From Trogon surrucura (taxonomy: Eukaryota > Chordata > Aves > Trogoniformes > Trogonidae), in NCBI GenBank assembly GCA_020746105.1, contig CM036629.1, positions 1,433,501 through 1,497,500 of the forward strand: a stretch of 64,000 nt of DNA, read 5' to 3'. A program made the translations under genes and the position numbers. The notes beneath the pieces are model-generated. The model was not told the DNA's origin and did not search any database. It saw only the letters and a program-made list of their open reading frames with translations. Every line of letters starts with the position of its first letter. Position 1 is the stretch's first letter. Positions 46,693 to 59,600 of the stretch are shown one piece after another.

Positions 46693-49600
46693 TCTGCAGG
46701 GACACATTCTGGCAAGCAGTCGGGCTTTTTCTTCTATACTTAAAAAATACCTTATAGGGAAGATGAATCCAGCTCGAGCCTGAGGTTCTGGAGGTGCAGC
46801 GACAGAAATAGCGAGTTTTGATGGCGAACTTGCTGGCAGGACATCTTTGTGTTCGGTTTAAAGTGTTTCTCTCTCACCCCCCTTCCCTACAAATACTTTT
46901 CAAACTCCGTTATCCTGTTTGGGCAGCGGGGTTTCCCCCTGGAGAAGTTTTGGGTTTCGCAGGCGTGCCTGTGTTCTCCCGTTCCCCAGGTAGTGCTGCT
47001 GCTCAGGAAACCCGGGTTTGCCGGGCGAAGCGACCTGCCCCGATGGAGCTGGTGTGTGCTGGGAGGGCTGGGGAAGAGAGGCTGAGCACGGAGCACAGCC
47101 CGCTCGCTTCCCCGCAGCCCATCGTCGGCGTTCCCCGTGTATTCTCTCCGGGAATTAACTTGTCCCCGAGTCGCGGAGACGCGTACGCGCCAATTTGGTA
47201 AGCTTCCTTGCACCTGTCTGATGCGCTTTACAGCCTCGGCGTCACCAAACTGTTTGTCATTCAGGGGGGACAATGTCCTCTTGTGTGCCGGGCTCCCAGC
47301 AGGGAGGGGACGGGCGGCTGGGGCACGGCCCCGCCGGCGGACGGGCTTCCCATGCGAAAGGGGCTGGGAAAACAAATTGCTTCCAGACCCTCGTTTCACA
47401 CAGCCAGGAGCAGCCAGCCCCGCTCGAGCTGCCTCGGCGGCCCCGTTGTCATTTGTGTTTTCCTTATCTGGGTTAAATATGAAAGGGTAGGAATGTGGGT
47501 GAAGGAACCACGGGGAAAAAAAAGAGCTTTTAGCGAGGTCCTGCGCTGCGTCGGCGAGCTGCCGGCTCCCGGTTCCAGCAGACCTTGAGCCAGGTCGAAG
47601 GTGGAAGACGTGTAAAGACCACGGAGAAACTTTCTGGTTGCGTTTGCGGAACTAACTCGGTTCTTGTTCACGCTTGCTTTTGTAGGGAAGCTTTCTGCGC
47701 GGCGGGCTGCTCGCAGGGACCTCTTCCGCCTGTAAATATCGTGACTCGCACGTGACTGGTCTGTAAGAATAACTTAGTGCTGCGTGCGTGCCTGGAAAAC
47801 GTTTGGCTGGAGGAGAATCCAGTGTTTTTTCCGCGCTGGGTAGGGACGGCTTAAAGCAGACGCAGCAACATGACAACAGCTTCCTTGTGATAGTTAAAGA
47901 GAATAAATGTGAGAATTAAAGCTCAGTGGAGGTAACGCACCTGAATTGCCTGTTCCTTTGTAAGGCACAGCTCTTCTCGTGAGCGGTTTAAAGCTCATAA
48001 AATCGAGAGCTTAATGTTATGGAGCGCAAACTTGCAAGTTTTGGGTAGTTATGATCTGGAAGAATGTTTTATTCGGGAAAATTGTGATAGTGCTGCTATA
48101 TCCAATCAGTTTGTGGAGTTTGCTGTTTGTTCTCACTTTGTTATGCTCGAAGCGGACTGGTGGTGTTCTTGGCTCGTGTGTTTGGAAGTGTTGCAGACCC
48201 AAGAGCTAAAAATTCAGTAGGACTTTCTGCGAGGTAGGAGATCTTGCCGTTTCTAACTTGTTCTAGGTAAAGGAAGAAACAGGATTAAGTTGGCTGCCCC
48301 ATGAGGGAAAGAGGCGAAAGAGAAGCATTTCCTTTTTCTCGGTGGCGCTTTGCGAGTGGATCCCCAGCCTTTCGGCGTGCTCAGCGCAGCGTCGCTTCAA
48401 GGGCTGCCTTAGAACCTTTCATTAGTGGCAACTGCAGCATCAGCCCGGCGGACGATCGCGTTCATTTGCTGGCAACCCCTGGAAGAGCCGCGCGGGAGCG
48501 GCGTGCCGGGACTCTGTGTTCCCCTCCCGCGTCCCTGCAGGAGGTGAGTGAGGGGACACGAGCCAGGAGCGGCTGTGCCTGGGGAGAGCAGAGGTCGAGT
48601 TGCCAGCGGAGGCAAAGGGTGGGCAGCGAAGGGAGAAATTACCAGAGGGAGCTTGCAAGGTTGTAGGGAAAGAGCTTCTGCAGCGGATTTCCAAGCGGTG
48701 AGCCAACACCCCAGTCCTCCTCCAGTTCCCAGAGCAAAAAGCAGGGAGGGGAACGTCGTTAGTAAGGTGCTACTTCCTTATTATATGTTTGTGTTATTAG
48801 TTAAAGGCTCTTTGGGTTGTTAAAATGGGTGAGAGTCCCCTGCCCAGTTCCCACAGGGGTGAGCCGGGGCTTTTGTGAGCTGCTGCCCATGGTTGGCTTC
48901 ACGCTGAGCTCGGGGTTGGGCTCCTGGAGTTGAGTTGGAGACTGATGTGTCCGAGACAGCTTTGCCACGTGTCGGAGCCGGGGGCGCAGAGCGCTGAGGG
49001 TTTCTGACCAGGGCTCTGTGACAGCAGCGGTGCCATAAAGTCCCCTTCATGGGTTACTGCTGAGGACAGGGGTCCGTGGTCGCTGGCGCCGTGCTCCCAA
49101 AACCAGCCCCTCCGTTCAGAGTCCTGCTGAGCGCAGGGTGGCCTGCGAGGGGGCTCTGCTAGGATTGGTGCCTCCGTGCTGCGTCGCAGGATGAAAATCT
49201 CCCGCTCCGGGCCCGGTGGCCGCTCAGCACAGAGGGGCATCGTGCTCCGTGAGCCTCCCAGCGCCGCCCCCGCGGGGTCTGGGTCTCCGAAAGGGCCCGA
49301 TAGGGATAACGCAGCCTAATTGCTTTGTCTCCCTTCTACCTTCCCCCGTTCCCACGTGTCCTCCGTGTTATGAGAAAGCTGTTGTTGAGTCTAACCAGCG
49401 CGTCCTGCACCGCGTTGAATGAAACCTTGTTTGTGGGTTTAAATAGTAGAGAGAAACGATGGCCTTTGTTGTAGATGTGATTGTGTGAGGGGCCGGGGAA
49501 GCCCCTGTGTCCCGTGGTGCCACCTTCTCCTCACTCTCTGCTCCTCTGGTGGCACTGGCTGTGCTGCAGTTCCAAACTGTTCGGTTAAACCCCAGCGGTT

Positions 49601-52130
49601 TGGCCACGTATGTGTTCAGCCGGGTGTGTTACCTGATAAATGGAGTGTTCTGTTGGATTACCAGCTCTGCTGGGCACAGGGGGAGAAGCAGCGTGGGTGA
49701 GAGAGTCCCAGGCAGGTCTGTCTCCAGGGCAGGTGTCCTGGGCGTCCGGTTGGTTTTTCATTGACCGGTGTATTCCTCCAGGGAAGAGAGTTGAGCAAAA
49801 GCTTTGAGTAGCCGTCCCCACTGAAAGGTGGTAACGTTGAGGTCGTGCAGATGCCTGTCACCACTGTGAGCGTAGGCTCGGTGGTTTCTGAAAGCTGGTA
49901 GAGGTTAAAACATGCCGTTGGGTAGTGCCTCTTGGGCTCCTGTTGTGTTCAGCTGGTGGGAGCTGGGAGCTGCTGCCCTCCAGGGAACATCTGCCCCGGT
50001 CCTGCTTGTGCTTTTCCATGTGTGTGTCGTGGAGCGACAGCTTCTAGCTCAGACCACGTCTTCCTTGAATCTGTAGGTTGGCCCATGCCCAAGCTGTTGC
50101 CAGGACCGGTGACAGACCCAAAGCGCGTGCAGGCAGCGTGCGAAAAGCGTCTGGCTTAAGTGGCCATGAGGGCAACCGCTGGTCGGTCTTGAGACTGGAG
50201 CAGAGGGTGGGTGTGAGGTGCCCTGTGCCGGCTGGTGGAGCCCTTTGCTCCTGTGTCTTGTAAATCACAGCCCCCCTGCAATAAATAGCCTGGCCGAGCA
50301 CGCTGAAAGTACTGAAAGGAGGGATCTGCGGAGCGAGAAGTTCAGTGTGAGATAGCGTAAGCTTCAGCTTGAGCACCGAAAGCTGGGAGGTCAGAGATGG
50401 CCTCGGTTTACAAGATCTGGAAGGAAACTCTGATTTTCCTCTCAGCTCTGTCTGGTGTCTTGGAAGAGACGTAAATGCTTTCTGGTGTGAGCAAAGCTTT
50501 TCACTTGCAGCGTGTAGAAGCGCGTTCTCGCAGCTCCCGACCCACGCGCGGTGCCATGTGAAACCTTCCCGTTGGTTTGGGTTTGTAAGCAGCGTCTCTT
50601 GAGACAGCCCATGCCCTTGGAGTCCAGTCGGTGGGAAGCCAAGCCTCGACCTGAGGCAGGGTCTGTAAGCACCGGTGCTGTGGGCTGGCACGGGCACGTA
50701 TGAGTGCTCTGCGTGCCCTGAGGGAGCTCCTGGACTTCTTGGAGTCCTTTCCAGCCCCACACTCTGTGCTCTAGATCCATTTTCGTTCGTTTGCATAGGC
50801 GCTGCTCTTTTTGCTGCCTGGCTTTGTAAGCTTCCACTTTCCGTCAGCTCCAGCCGGGTGTGCGCTTTGTCCCCCCCGGGCACCTTCCCACTGCGCACTC
50901 ACTTCCCCTTCCTGCTTCTCGCTGCTCTTCTGTCCTCACCGTCATCCCGTGCCTGCTGCCCAGGCTGCCTGAGCGCTTTACAACCTGGGTTACCAAAGTC
51001 TGACAGTCTCAGCGCAGCTGTCCTGCCTGGATGTCTTCTCACCTCTCTTTAGTGCGTGCTCGAGGCTTTAGTCAAAACATGGGCCAGCAGGTTCCACCCG
51101 GGTACTAAGATGAATCGACAGTCTTTGTGCATCTGGGATGAAGGACAGGGGGTGTGGAGGGTTTCCAGGAGGCACTGCTTTTCTCTTGCACACAGCTGAG
51201 ATTTTGTGCAGACGGCTCACCGCGAGCCATTCAGAATTTCTTGCAGAAAGGCTGAAAAATGCTCGTTGCTCGGGCTGCTTTGGGATCTCCGGGCGAGCGC
51301 TGCTAGCTCAGGACCAAAGCTCTGACACAAGTTGTGTGTTGGTGCCCGCACCGAGGGGAGCAGAACCCACTCTCAAAGTGCTGCGATGCTGCTGGGAGTG
51401 ATGCTACGAAGACGTGGGTGCGTGGAGAAGAACCCAACTGCTTGTCGAATGCTCTTGGCCATGCTGTGGTGCTGGTGGGACTCTCGAGCCTCGATGGTAT
51501 TGAGCGGGCGCGGGGACCGGCTGGGTGGTGACAGGGTGGTCCCGAGCTGGTTCCAGCTCGGTGATGTCCAACGTCTTGGGCATCGTGGCTTTGCAGAGGG
51601 CAAAAATAGCTCTGCAGCCTGCCTGAGGGTGCAGGTTCAGTGATGTGTCAGAGCCCACAGTTCGAGTGCCAAGGGCAGAAAAAAGGAGAGAAGACTGTGG
51701 TATCTCCCCAAAAGTGGCCGGACTGGTCCTTTTCTACCTGCCGGTTTTTGGCTCAGTTTGTCGCATGATGGAGGACGTGGTGGTGACCGTGGTGGCTTAA
51801 GTTTAACCTGTTTGGTCAAGTGACTGTCTCTGTCGTCTGGTGATTAAAAAAACCCCCTGAGCCTTGTGGGAGCCGTATGTGCCTTTCCTGATCGGGGCTG
51901 GGGGAAGGGAAGGAGGAAAAAGCAAAGCCTCAGCTCGCTGCTCGCTCTGCTCATCTCAGCAAACTTGGTTTCCTGGGCATCCGGGCAGAGGTGGGTGTGC
52001 AGGGGCTGGCTGCCGAGATCGTATCGGGGAGTTTCTCAAACGTTAGAGATGCTCGAGGGAGAAGCCACGTGTCCTTGTGCTCGGTGACAGTCGGGGGGGT
52101 TGGGATGGAAAAAGCTTCTGACCCGGGCGT
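46693..52130. other. non-coding stretch, one doubtful CR1 trace
   Basis: No gene was recognised. The longest frame (minus, 50898 down to 50044) starts with GTG, has its first ATG at 50793 and crosses a possible CR1 trace. CpG-rich patches occur at 47.0-47.4 and 48.35-48.55 kb. No RNA gene signature. Confidence 0.5.
50727..50774 (+). mobile_element. possible very old CR1 3' tail
   Basis: 'tggacttcttggagtcct' followed by 'ttccagccccacactctgtg' has the order of a CR1 end (gga-ct-t-ggaggtcc, ttccaaccc, attctgtg) with several mismatches. The stretch is short and the match could be chance. Confidence 0.3.
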
Positions 52131-52245
52131 TCTCGTGGAGGCCGGCGTGGGCCGACGCATCTCGCCCCCCGGCTCCGGAGCGAGTGAGCGGCGCGGGGGG
52201 TTTGCCGGGCGGCCCCGGCGGGGAGAGGATGTAGCAAATACGATA
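52130..52245. promoter_or_regulatory. short dense CpG cluster
   Basis: The line 52141-52200 has eleven CpG in 60 bases. It is followed by an AG-rich tract (52250-52380). Too short for a classical island; no exon was recognised. Confidence 0.4.
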
Positions 52246-52740
52246 TTGGGAAAGATGAAGAAACGAGTGGGTGGCGATGAGAAGGAAGAGGAGGAGACGG
52301 CCCAGACGATGAAGGAAAACAGGATCTTCTGTAAGAGATGGGAATGCTGGAAGGAAGCCAGGAAGGAAGCCTGAGAAAATGGAGAGCGCACCAGGACGGC
52401 CGGCGCTGCTCTGATGGTTTCAGCAGGTATTCCTGGCATTCGGCTTCGAGAAGCTGCCGAGCGCTTGGAAGCCCGGCGAAAAGGGGTGACGTGCGCAGGA
52501 TAATTAGAATATGTTTGAGTTCAACTTTTTAATGTCTTGACTTTTGGGGGCTTTTTTTCCGAGTGCTGTTGCCTTGCGCGGGGAGGAGGGAGCTGACCCT
52601 GGGGAGGGCTGGGGGCGCCGGTAGGTGCCGCGGGAAGTGATCACTTGGTCAGACTGCTTTGTGCTAAACGTTTTAGTAGATTTTTCTGCGGATGGGGAAG
52701 CCTGCCTGCCAGAAAAAAAAAAAAATTAAAAAACCCCACT
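52246..52740. other. non-coding stretch, purine-rich then mixed
   Basis: GAAGGAAGAGGAGG-type purine-rich sequence at about 52280-52380, then mixed DNA with an A13 tract near 52716-52728. Nothing else recognised. Confidence 0.5.
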
Positions 52741-53240
52741 TTTGGAGTTGGTGCTCAGCCCGGAGAGCCGCCTGCGTCCCTCAGCCCGGCTGAGCCGCGC
52801 TGGGAGAGGAGAAGCGGCTCCTGCTCCGGCACCGCAACCCATTGGTTAGTAAAAATAGCTCGGCTGCTGCCGTCAGCACCGGGCCTCGCATCTGGCTTCC
52901 CCGAGCGGCCCCGGCACGCCCGCCCTCCCGACACGCAGGGTCTGCTGGAGGACATGCGCTGCCCACGGCCGTGGCCCTCCTCTCCCCTCCTCTTCCTCAG
53001 CCCCGGGGGCGCGGGGCAGCGCCTCTGTGCTGGTGGCCTTCCGCAAAACCGCGGCGTAGCGAGGGAGTCGCTGCTGCCGCCTGGTCGTGATAAATCAGGG
53101 AACAGTCTGTGGGTTAAGCCCGAGGTGTCTCGGCGGCTGGAGGGTCTCTTCAGAGCTTTTTGGGCGTTCAGGGAAGAGGTGAACACGGGAGCGAGCGTGC
53201 AAGCGGCGCCTTGCCCCGCTACCGCACGGGTTTGACTGAG
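52740..53240. promoter_or_regulatory. CpG-rich region, island-like
   Basis: High GC with many CpG over about 500 bases, producing long frames on both strands (for example minus 53435-52755) through lack of stop codons rather than coding content. No first exon assigned. Confidence 0.45.
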
Positions 53241-56200
53241 TAGGTGTTTAAAAACAGTTTTTACCAAGACGGCCCTTTCCAGTGTCGTGATTTCTTTTTT
53301 TAGCGTTGCTTTTTTCAGCGTCGGAGCTGAAAGCAGGGAGATGCCGAGCGAAGGCAGGAATGCTCTCTTTGCAGACACGGGAAGAAAACGAAGCGGCCTC
53401 GCAAAACAGCCTTGAAAATGGCAGCGTGCTTGCATCTGCTCACCTGCAAACAGCGGACACTGGGTGTTTGAAATCTTTTTCTAAGACGTTAAATTTGCAG
53501 GGCTCCAAAGGGCGTCACGAGCTGTTGGGTAGGGCAGGCCCAGCCGGAGCGCGTGTGGTGGAGCCCTGTGGTCTGAGCAGCTTCCCGGCCGCGTCCCCCT
53601 GCCCCAACCCAGCCTGAACCGCCTCTGCCGTCTCGTCAGGGATTCAGCTGGTGGCTCACACGTGCCAGGAAGAACAATTCACACGCACAGAGCACCGCTG
53701 TGGATGTTTCCTGCTCTGATGTCAGTCCGCGATGGGCGCAGGTGGGAGCCGCCTCTGCGGAGGATTTCTTTTCCTGTGCCGCCGGTGAGCCCGGACGGGT
53801 GCCCGCTACCCAGCAGGTGATTCTTCCCGTTTGCAGCCCCTGATTCCCAACCCTTGCCAGGAGAAACATCTCAGATGGAGCTTCAGGATCTGCTTCTCCT
53901 CACGCTGGCCCCAAGTTCCCTGAGGTCGGTGCCGAGCCGGTCAGTGCTGTAGGTGCTCTTCTTGCACCGTACTGTGCTGAGTCAGGACTTAATTCTAGAA
54001 ACTATGGCTTGGTGGTTGGGTGAGATCTTGCAGCTGAAGTAAGGAAGGTGACACAAACCTGCCCCGTTTCCAGAATTGAACCCGAAGAGGGAAGCAAAAC
54101 CATCCCCGTGGCACCCAAGGGCAGCTCCGCCTGGTTTGGGCCAGCACGATGGACCCGAGAGCAAACCTCGGGGCTGCGCGCTGGGGAATTTCCTTCTCTT
54201 CTGTTTGAAGTAGAAGATAAATTGAAGCATTTTTGTTGTAGTAACTGGAAGAAATATTTTCAGCGGTTTTGTTTCCAAGTGGTTTGAAGAGCGCCGTCTT
54301 CTTTTCGGCGGAATTCGGAACAATTTGGAATTACCGCTGCGCCGGGAATTTTGTGTTTGTAACGTACATGCACGGCGCGCGCTCACGTGCTTTGAATTTG
54401 GGAGCGCTTGCCTGTTGCTCTTGAAATCTGTCTGTTCAAATGCCGTCACATTTTTGTCACCCAAAAAAAAAAACCTGTTTAAAGTATTTAGGAGAGGAGA
54501 AATGAGACTGTCTGGTGAGTGTGTGGCTTGGGAGTCTTCAGAGGCGCAGCCGGGCTGGAGGAGGAGCGAGTAGGAGTGAGGAGTGTGCACCGACCGGCCG
54601 CTCAGGACACCCGCACATTTTGAATTTCAGCCTTTTGTGCCTTGAGCCTCAAGGGTCCCCATAACCGAGCGCTGCTGGGATCCCCTGAGGTGGAGCTGGC
54701 TTGTCTGAATGCCCCTGAGGCCCCGAGTCCTGTCTCCACACCTCTCCGCGCGCTGCTCCGGTGGAGTCGGAGGAGGGACAGGACCGCTGTCCACTTTTTC
54801 TTTAAGAATTCGGATCGAGTCGGGCGGTTCTGTGAGCAAAAGTCCCAGCTGGTCGTTACTCCAGCGTCGGTTTGTCGCTGGGTCTCCAGCTCCAAGAGCA
54901 GGGGTAGGAGAACCAGGTGCTTTTCAGATTTTGGGGGCTGCTTTTTCTTAACTGAGAAAACTTGGCAAATACCTACTCTGCAGGGCTGTTTCGTGATGGG
55001 CTCTGTGGGTTTTTCGAAGCACTTCAAGAGAATGATTTTTGCTTGAATTTCTTCCTGGCCCTTAACTCAATGAGGCCCAAGTAGCCGAGTTTCTGCCTGA
55101 GGAGCTTCTTGACTCCTTTAAAGTAGGCTGTCTCCAGCTGCACCATTTGCAAGGAGTTTTTTTTTTAAAAAACCAAGATATTTTAGTCCATAAACATGAA
55201 AACTCTTTGCTTAAAATTGTGCTCTGTTACCGGTTTAGTGTTGCCTTAAATTATTTAAGGTGTAGTGGTGGTAAGGAAATAAATTTGTGTGGATCAGGGC
55301 CGTGATCTGCTGGGACTTAATCTCCCTCCCCTTGGAGGAAGCTCTGTGCATCATATAGAGCATTATCTTTCATTTCAGTCACTGATTAACAGCTCCCAAA
55401 CCCACTCTGCAAATCTGGAATTTTGAATAACCGGGATTACAGCTTGCACTCAGAGTGGCATAATTCAGCCTCAGCTGTTTTACGCTTTCTCTGCTTGGTC
55501 AGTCAGCTTGACAGTTCACCTGTGCGTGGTGAAAGAGAAAATAACCGTGCGCTTGGCGTGAGCTGAGGTTGGATTTGTTTTAATTCACTTTGAAGCCCGC
55601 ACAAGCGCCCCGAGGAGCTGGCAGGGGACTCTTGGCTGCCCGTTTGTGGGCACTGGGTTCTTGGGGTACCCGCGGGCGCCGAGGTGCTCCTCTTCTTTCT
55701 CCGATGGTTATGACTGTTTTGAGCCGGTAGTAGCGCAGCACTCGGGTAGTAACGCAGCGCTGTAGCACCTCGTAGGAAGAAAAATGAGCTTTACTCCAGA
55801 CAGGAGTGGGTGCAGCTCTGCCGGGGAGCGGTGCCTCGGAGCCGCCCGCTTGCACCAGCTCACTTGCTGGAAGTTGCCCGGCTTGAAGGGCTTCAATATT
55901 TAAACCTGGAAGGAGCACGAGTTAATTAAAATGGGTTACGGAGCTTGGGTGGGAAAGCAGGTCTTTGGTCCGTGTTCCTGCTCAGCCTCAGAGGAAAGCG
56001 CGTTTATACGGGGAGCAAACTCGCAGGGGCTCTGAGGAGCTGGTCAAAGCTTTACCCTGTCCTTGCAGCAGCAAAAGCTTTAAAATTGGACTCTGGAGTA
56101 ATTTCTCCTCGAAACTGTGGGCTGTTGGGAGGTGCAGTTGTCTGATTTCTGGGGGTTTTTTTTCTTCTTCTTTTTTTTTTTTTTTTTTTTTAAGTGATCG

Positions 56201-56420
56201 TACTCCTGTGCTCCTGATGCTGTTTTTATGCAATTATCGTGCCATCAGCTTTTTATAATTGCTTCCACCTGAAAATAAACATCAAGCGCTTTGGCGGAGG
56301 TAAAATACTCCTCTATTTCAGTAGGAGGTTGGGGAATCTATCGGTAAACAACACAATCGAGCTTCAAAGCCTTTTCAGCGAAAACGCATTGTTCATCCTT
56401 TGAGCCGCTCTGCCTCGCAC
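53241..56420. other. non-coding stretch, AT-rich block at 55.1-55.6 kb
   Basis: No gene was recognised. The block 55.18-55.56 kb is AT-rich and low in CpG, with a 17-base palindrome CCTTAAAT-T-ATTTAAGG at 55244-55260, GGGATTA (OTX-like) at 55433-55439 and TGATTAACAGCT at 55383; it may be a regulatory element. T21 tract at 56171-56191. Confidence 0.45.
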
Positions 56421-56423
56421 CCT

Positions 56424-56431
56424 CATAAAAG
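56424..56431 (+). promoter_or_regulatory. candidate core promoter, CATAAAAG box before CpG island
   Basis: CCTCATAAAAGTGG resembles a TATA box and would place a start near 56455. A purine-rich, stop-poor leader (56460-56610) follows, then the largest CpG island of the window. The order box, leader, island is what an island promoter with a TATA element would show. No coding exon was recognised downstream. Confidence 0.25.
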
Positions 56432-56519
56432 TGGAGATCAGGCGCTGGGGGATGGGGCGGCAGCAGAAAACACAAGCTGAGAAGCAGAGATCAAAAGGAC
56501 AAACAGAAGCAGAAGGCAG

Positions 56520-57900
56520 CGAAAGGGAGGCACAAAGAGTCACAGCTGAGCGCGCCGAGCCCGGGAGTGCTGGGGGAGAGAAAACAGCTATTGGAAAAGG
56601 CGAGGGAACAATGCGGGGAGCGTCGCACGTTTTTAGCTCGCGTTTCGGTTTAACAAAACCGCCTTCCAACCCGCCGAACTCCGCCGGAGCGCTGGCCTTA
56701 ATTCGTCGTGAAAGTTGTTGGCTCGCCGGGGCGCTGGCTGGAAACGCGCTGGGGCGCCGGCGCTGCCCCTCGCCGGGTACCTGAACCTCGCGGTGGATGG
56801 ACCCGTTCGAGGGCCACGGCTGTTGCCTTCCCCGGTCCTACCACGGCGAAACGTGTTCCCGCTTTGAGTTGTTGCGGGTTGGTGAGAGTTGGGAGCAGAG
56901 CGGGGACTCTGGGAAAGAATCGCCGCCGCCCGCGGCTCTTCTCGCTTCAGCCGTGCCTGGCGAAGGCCGGCCCTGCTCCCCGCGCGCACCGGCGGCTTCT
57001 CCAGCGGATGAGCCCAGCCCTCCAAACCCGGCAGCCCAGCCCGCGTGCCAACCCGGCTTTGTTAGCAAAGCCTCGAGGCTTTCAGCGCAAGCGTTACTGT
57101 CACAAATAATTTATACCGGATTAAGAACGGGGGGGGACTATTGGTTTTGGAGAGGCGGCAGGACGTGGCGCCTGGGCTCGCACGCGGGGCTGGAGGGCCA
57201 GCCGGTACCGCGTGCCCCCGGCGTGCGCGGCACAGGCTCCGTCTTGCCCTCCCCGGCTTAGTGCTGGAAGCTGCTTTAGTCCTGCTCCCCGTCTGCCTCG
57301 CCCCGCTCTGAGCTGCGCCTCGGTGGGGGCCGATCTCCGGCAGCCCCGTTCCTGGGGTGCCCCCCGGGGGTGCAGGCAGGTCCCTGGCGGGGGTTAACTG
57401 GGAGTTTGGGGTGACTCCTCGGCCTCCACCAGCCACTGAGCCGGGCTTTGAGAGGTTTTCGCTTTCCGCCCACGCTGCCGCTGGGGAGGTCGCTGCGAGG
57501 CGTTCTCAGCGGGGCGAAGCCTCGCCTTTGGCCGGAGGAGTTTCTAGACCCAGGGTTTGATTGCGAAAAGAATAGCCGGGCAGGTCACCGCGGCTGTATC
57601 CTGCTCCTCCCTCCGGCCCCGCGTTTGCTTTCCTTTGTCTGGGGCCCGTCTTGCTCCGACTTGCCCCTCTCGGCCCGGCTGGATGCGGCTTTGCAGAGCT
57701 CCCGCGCGAGCCGCTCTCTGCCCGGGCTCCTTAATTACGAGGAGGAGAGACGGGTTCCAGAAAGACTCGTGTGACAGCCGGCGCTGCGAGGCTGCTGAGC
57801 TGGTGCTCGAGAGAGGAAGCGAGCGGCGCGTTGAGCTGACAGAGCATCTGAACCGCCGGCTGGGGCCCGGGGAGCCACGGTTCAGCAGTGGGGGAGGCGA
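56520..57900. promoter_or_regulatory. largest CpG island of the window, about 1.4 kb
   Basis: CpG is frequent throughout (six in the 60 bases at 56881-56940, with more clusters at 56700-56800, 57180-57330 and 57460-57720). GC is high on both strands, so open frames appear in all directions. In vertebrates an island this long normally marks a promoter, so an unrecognised transcript start is plausible. Neither strand shows a protein I can name. Confidence 0.55.
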
Positions 57901-59190
57901 GTGGAATGGATGCCGAAATCCTGAGTCTGCTTCTTAAATTTCCTCCCTCCCTGGGGAGGGAGGGAGCGCAGTTCAGCCTCGCGTGTTTGGCTCGGCTCCC
58001 CGTTACCTGCTGCCTCCTCCTTCGCTCTTGTTTGTGGCAGAGATAAAGGGTGGACGGGATTTTTTTATTTTAATGGCATGAGAAAGTACTTTTTCCTTCA
58101 GCAACGTTTGCTTGTTTGTGGTTGAATCGCATTAAAAAAAAAAAAAGAAGAAAGTAATCCAGCCTTATTGAAGAACGAGTGGGCGAATAGCTGCATCAAC
58201 TACCATGGTAACTTCGAAAGGCTTCACCCGCCGCTGCCGGAGCTGGGTTTTTAGTGCCGTAGTGACTTTTAATGTAGAACACTTTCATGGCCGTTTAATT
58301 ATTTTGTCTCCTCATTTAAAACCAAAGCAACGCAAGAGCCTGCTCTTCTCTGAACTACCTTTGTGTCGATGTTCTCCCGTTTTGATGTGGCAAGGACCTT
58401 ACGGGTGCTGGTGGCTGCGGAGGATTCGTGCTGCCCGTCAGCCAGCCCGTGTCAGAGGCTCCTGCTGGGGGAGAGAAGCTCTGGAGCCCGGGGGGACGTC
58501 AGGGGACTTCTCTGGGGTCCCGTCCCTCTGCAGGAGGGCTCCCGTCCCCCACCCGGTTGGTTTGGGACACCCCTATGGCCTCGGCCCGGTGTTTCTCTGA
58601 GCGGAACCGTGTCCTCTAACGGCGGCAGCAGCCGCAGCGATGGGAGCCTGGCCCTGCCCCGTCACCACCCGGCAGGAATTTGGCAGCAGGACCCCCTGTG
58701 CCAGCCCTGCTTTCGTCACCCGCTCTCAGGTGGGTCTGCAGGAGCGTCCGTGAAGCACATCGGGGCTTGTGACGGCTGCGAGGCGCCCGTCCTGCTCACC
58801 AGCCTGCCCCGGCCCCTCAGCGTCATCGTGCAAACCCCGCTCTGCTCCGGCTGCCCTTCCTGCTGCTTCGTGCTGGGACAGCCAACACAGGAGTGAAGGC
58901 ATTTGGTGCTCGAGTGCCACCGATGGGGTGGCTTCCTGGGGACCTCAAGTGGATGGGGTGTCTCTGGGCACGAAGGGTGCTCTCGAAGCTTTGTGTTCAG
59001 CTCTTGGGGGGTGTTTCGCGGCGCTGGGTTCGAGGCGGGCTCGGCTGCACTCGTGACCCGCCGCGCGAGGACGACCCCGTTTCTGGTTGTGCCCCCGGGA
59101 GCTTCCTCTGCAGCACCACCCATCTTAGCTTTGCTCAGCATCCCAGCAGGGTTTAAAATGGTTTCATTCTGAATAATTTATCTCCCAGAG
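57901..59190. other. non-coding stretch right of the large island
   Basis: Contains the 22-base palindrome at 57942-57963 and an A14 tract at 58133-58145. CpG remains above average from 58.2 to 59.1 kb. A plus frame of 177 codons (58363-58896) has no recognisable content. Confidence 0.5.
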
Positions 59191-59600
59191 AGAGAGAGAC
59201 AGAGATATGGCGGAAGGAAGCGGGGAGCCGTGCGGCGCGGGCTCACCCCCAGCCCCGTCTCCGCGCGTCCCGGCCTCGCGACCCTTTGTAGCTCCCGGCG
59301 TTTTCTGCCGGACAAAAGCTCCGGGTCCCCGGGTGGAGGCTCCCGTGGGAACCCTTTCCGGTGCCCTGCCCTTCCCTCCGGCTCCGGCACCCCTTGGTTT
59401 TTCCCCGTAGGCCTTCTGCGCCTCCCCTGGCCCGCGGGCGAGCGGCGGCGCGGCCGGCCAGCGCGTTGTTGGCGGTGGCGAGGTTTTTTTAGCGCAGGGT
59501 TTCAAAATGGAGGCGGCTCTGCCCGTGCCTCCCCGCCGTCCGGCGTGGGTATGCGCTGCCCTACTTCTCGCCGGGATCAGCCAGCCCTTTCTGAAGCCGT
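59190..59600. promoter_or_regulatory. dense CpG island
   Basis: The line 59221-59280 holds twelve CpG in 60 bases, close to or above the number expected from base composition, which is strong for vertebrate DNA. It begins just after a (GA)n-like tract near 59189-59205. No exon recognised. Confidence 0.5.

Noticed and set aside
50044-50898. 284-codon minus-strand open frame
   Set aside because: It starts with GTG (first ATG at 50793), crosses a possible CR1 trace and shows no domain; composition is what a T-poor strand gives by chance.
52755-53435. 226-codon minus-strand frame
   Set aside because: It covers a CpG-rich island where stop codons are rare; arginine-, proline- and glycine-rich translation is typical of non-coding GC-rich DNA.
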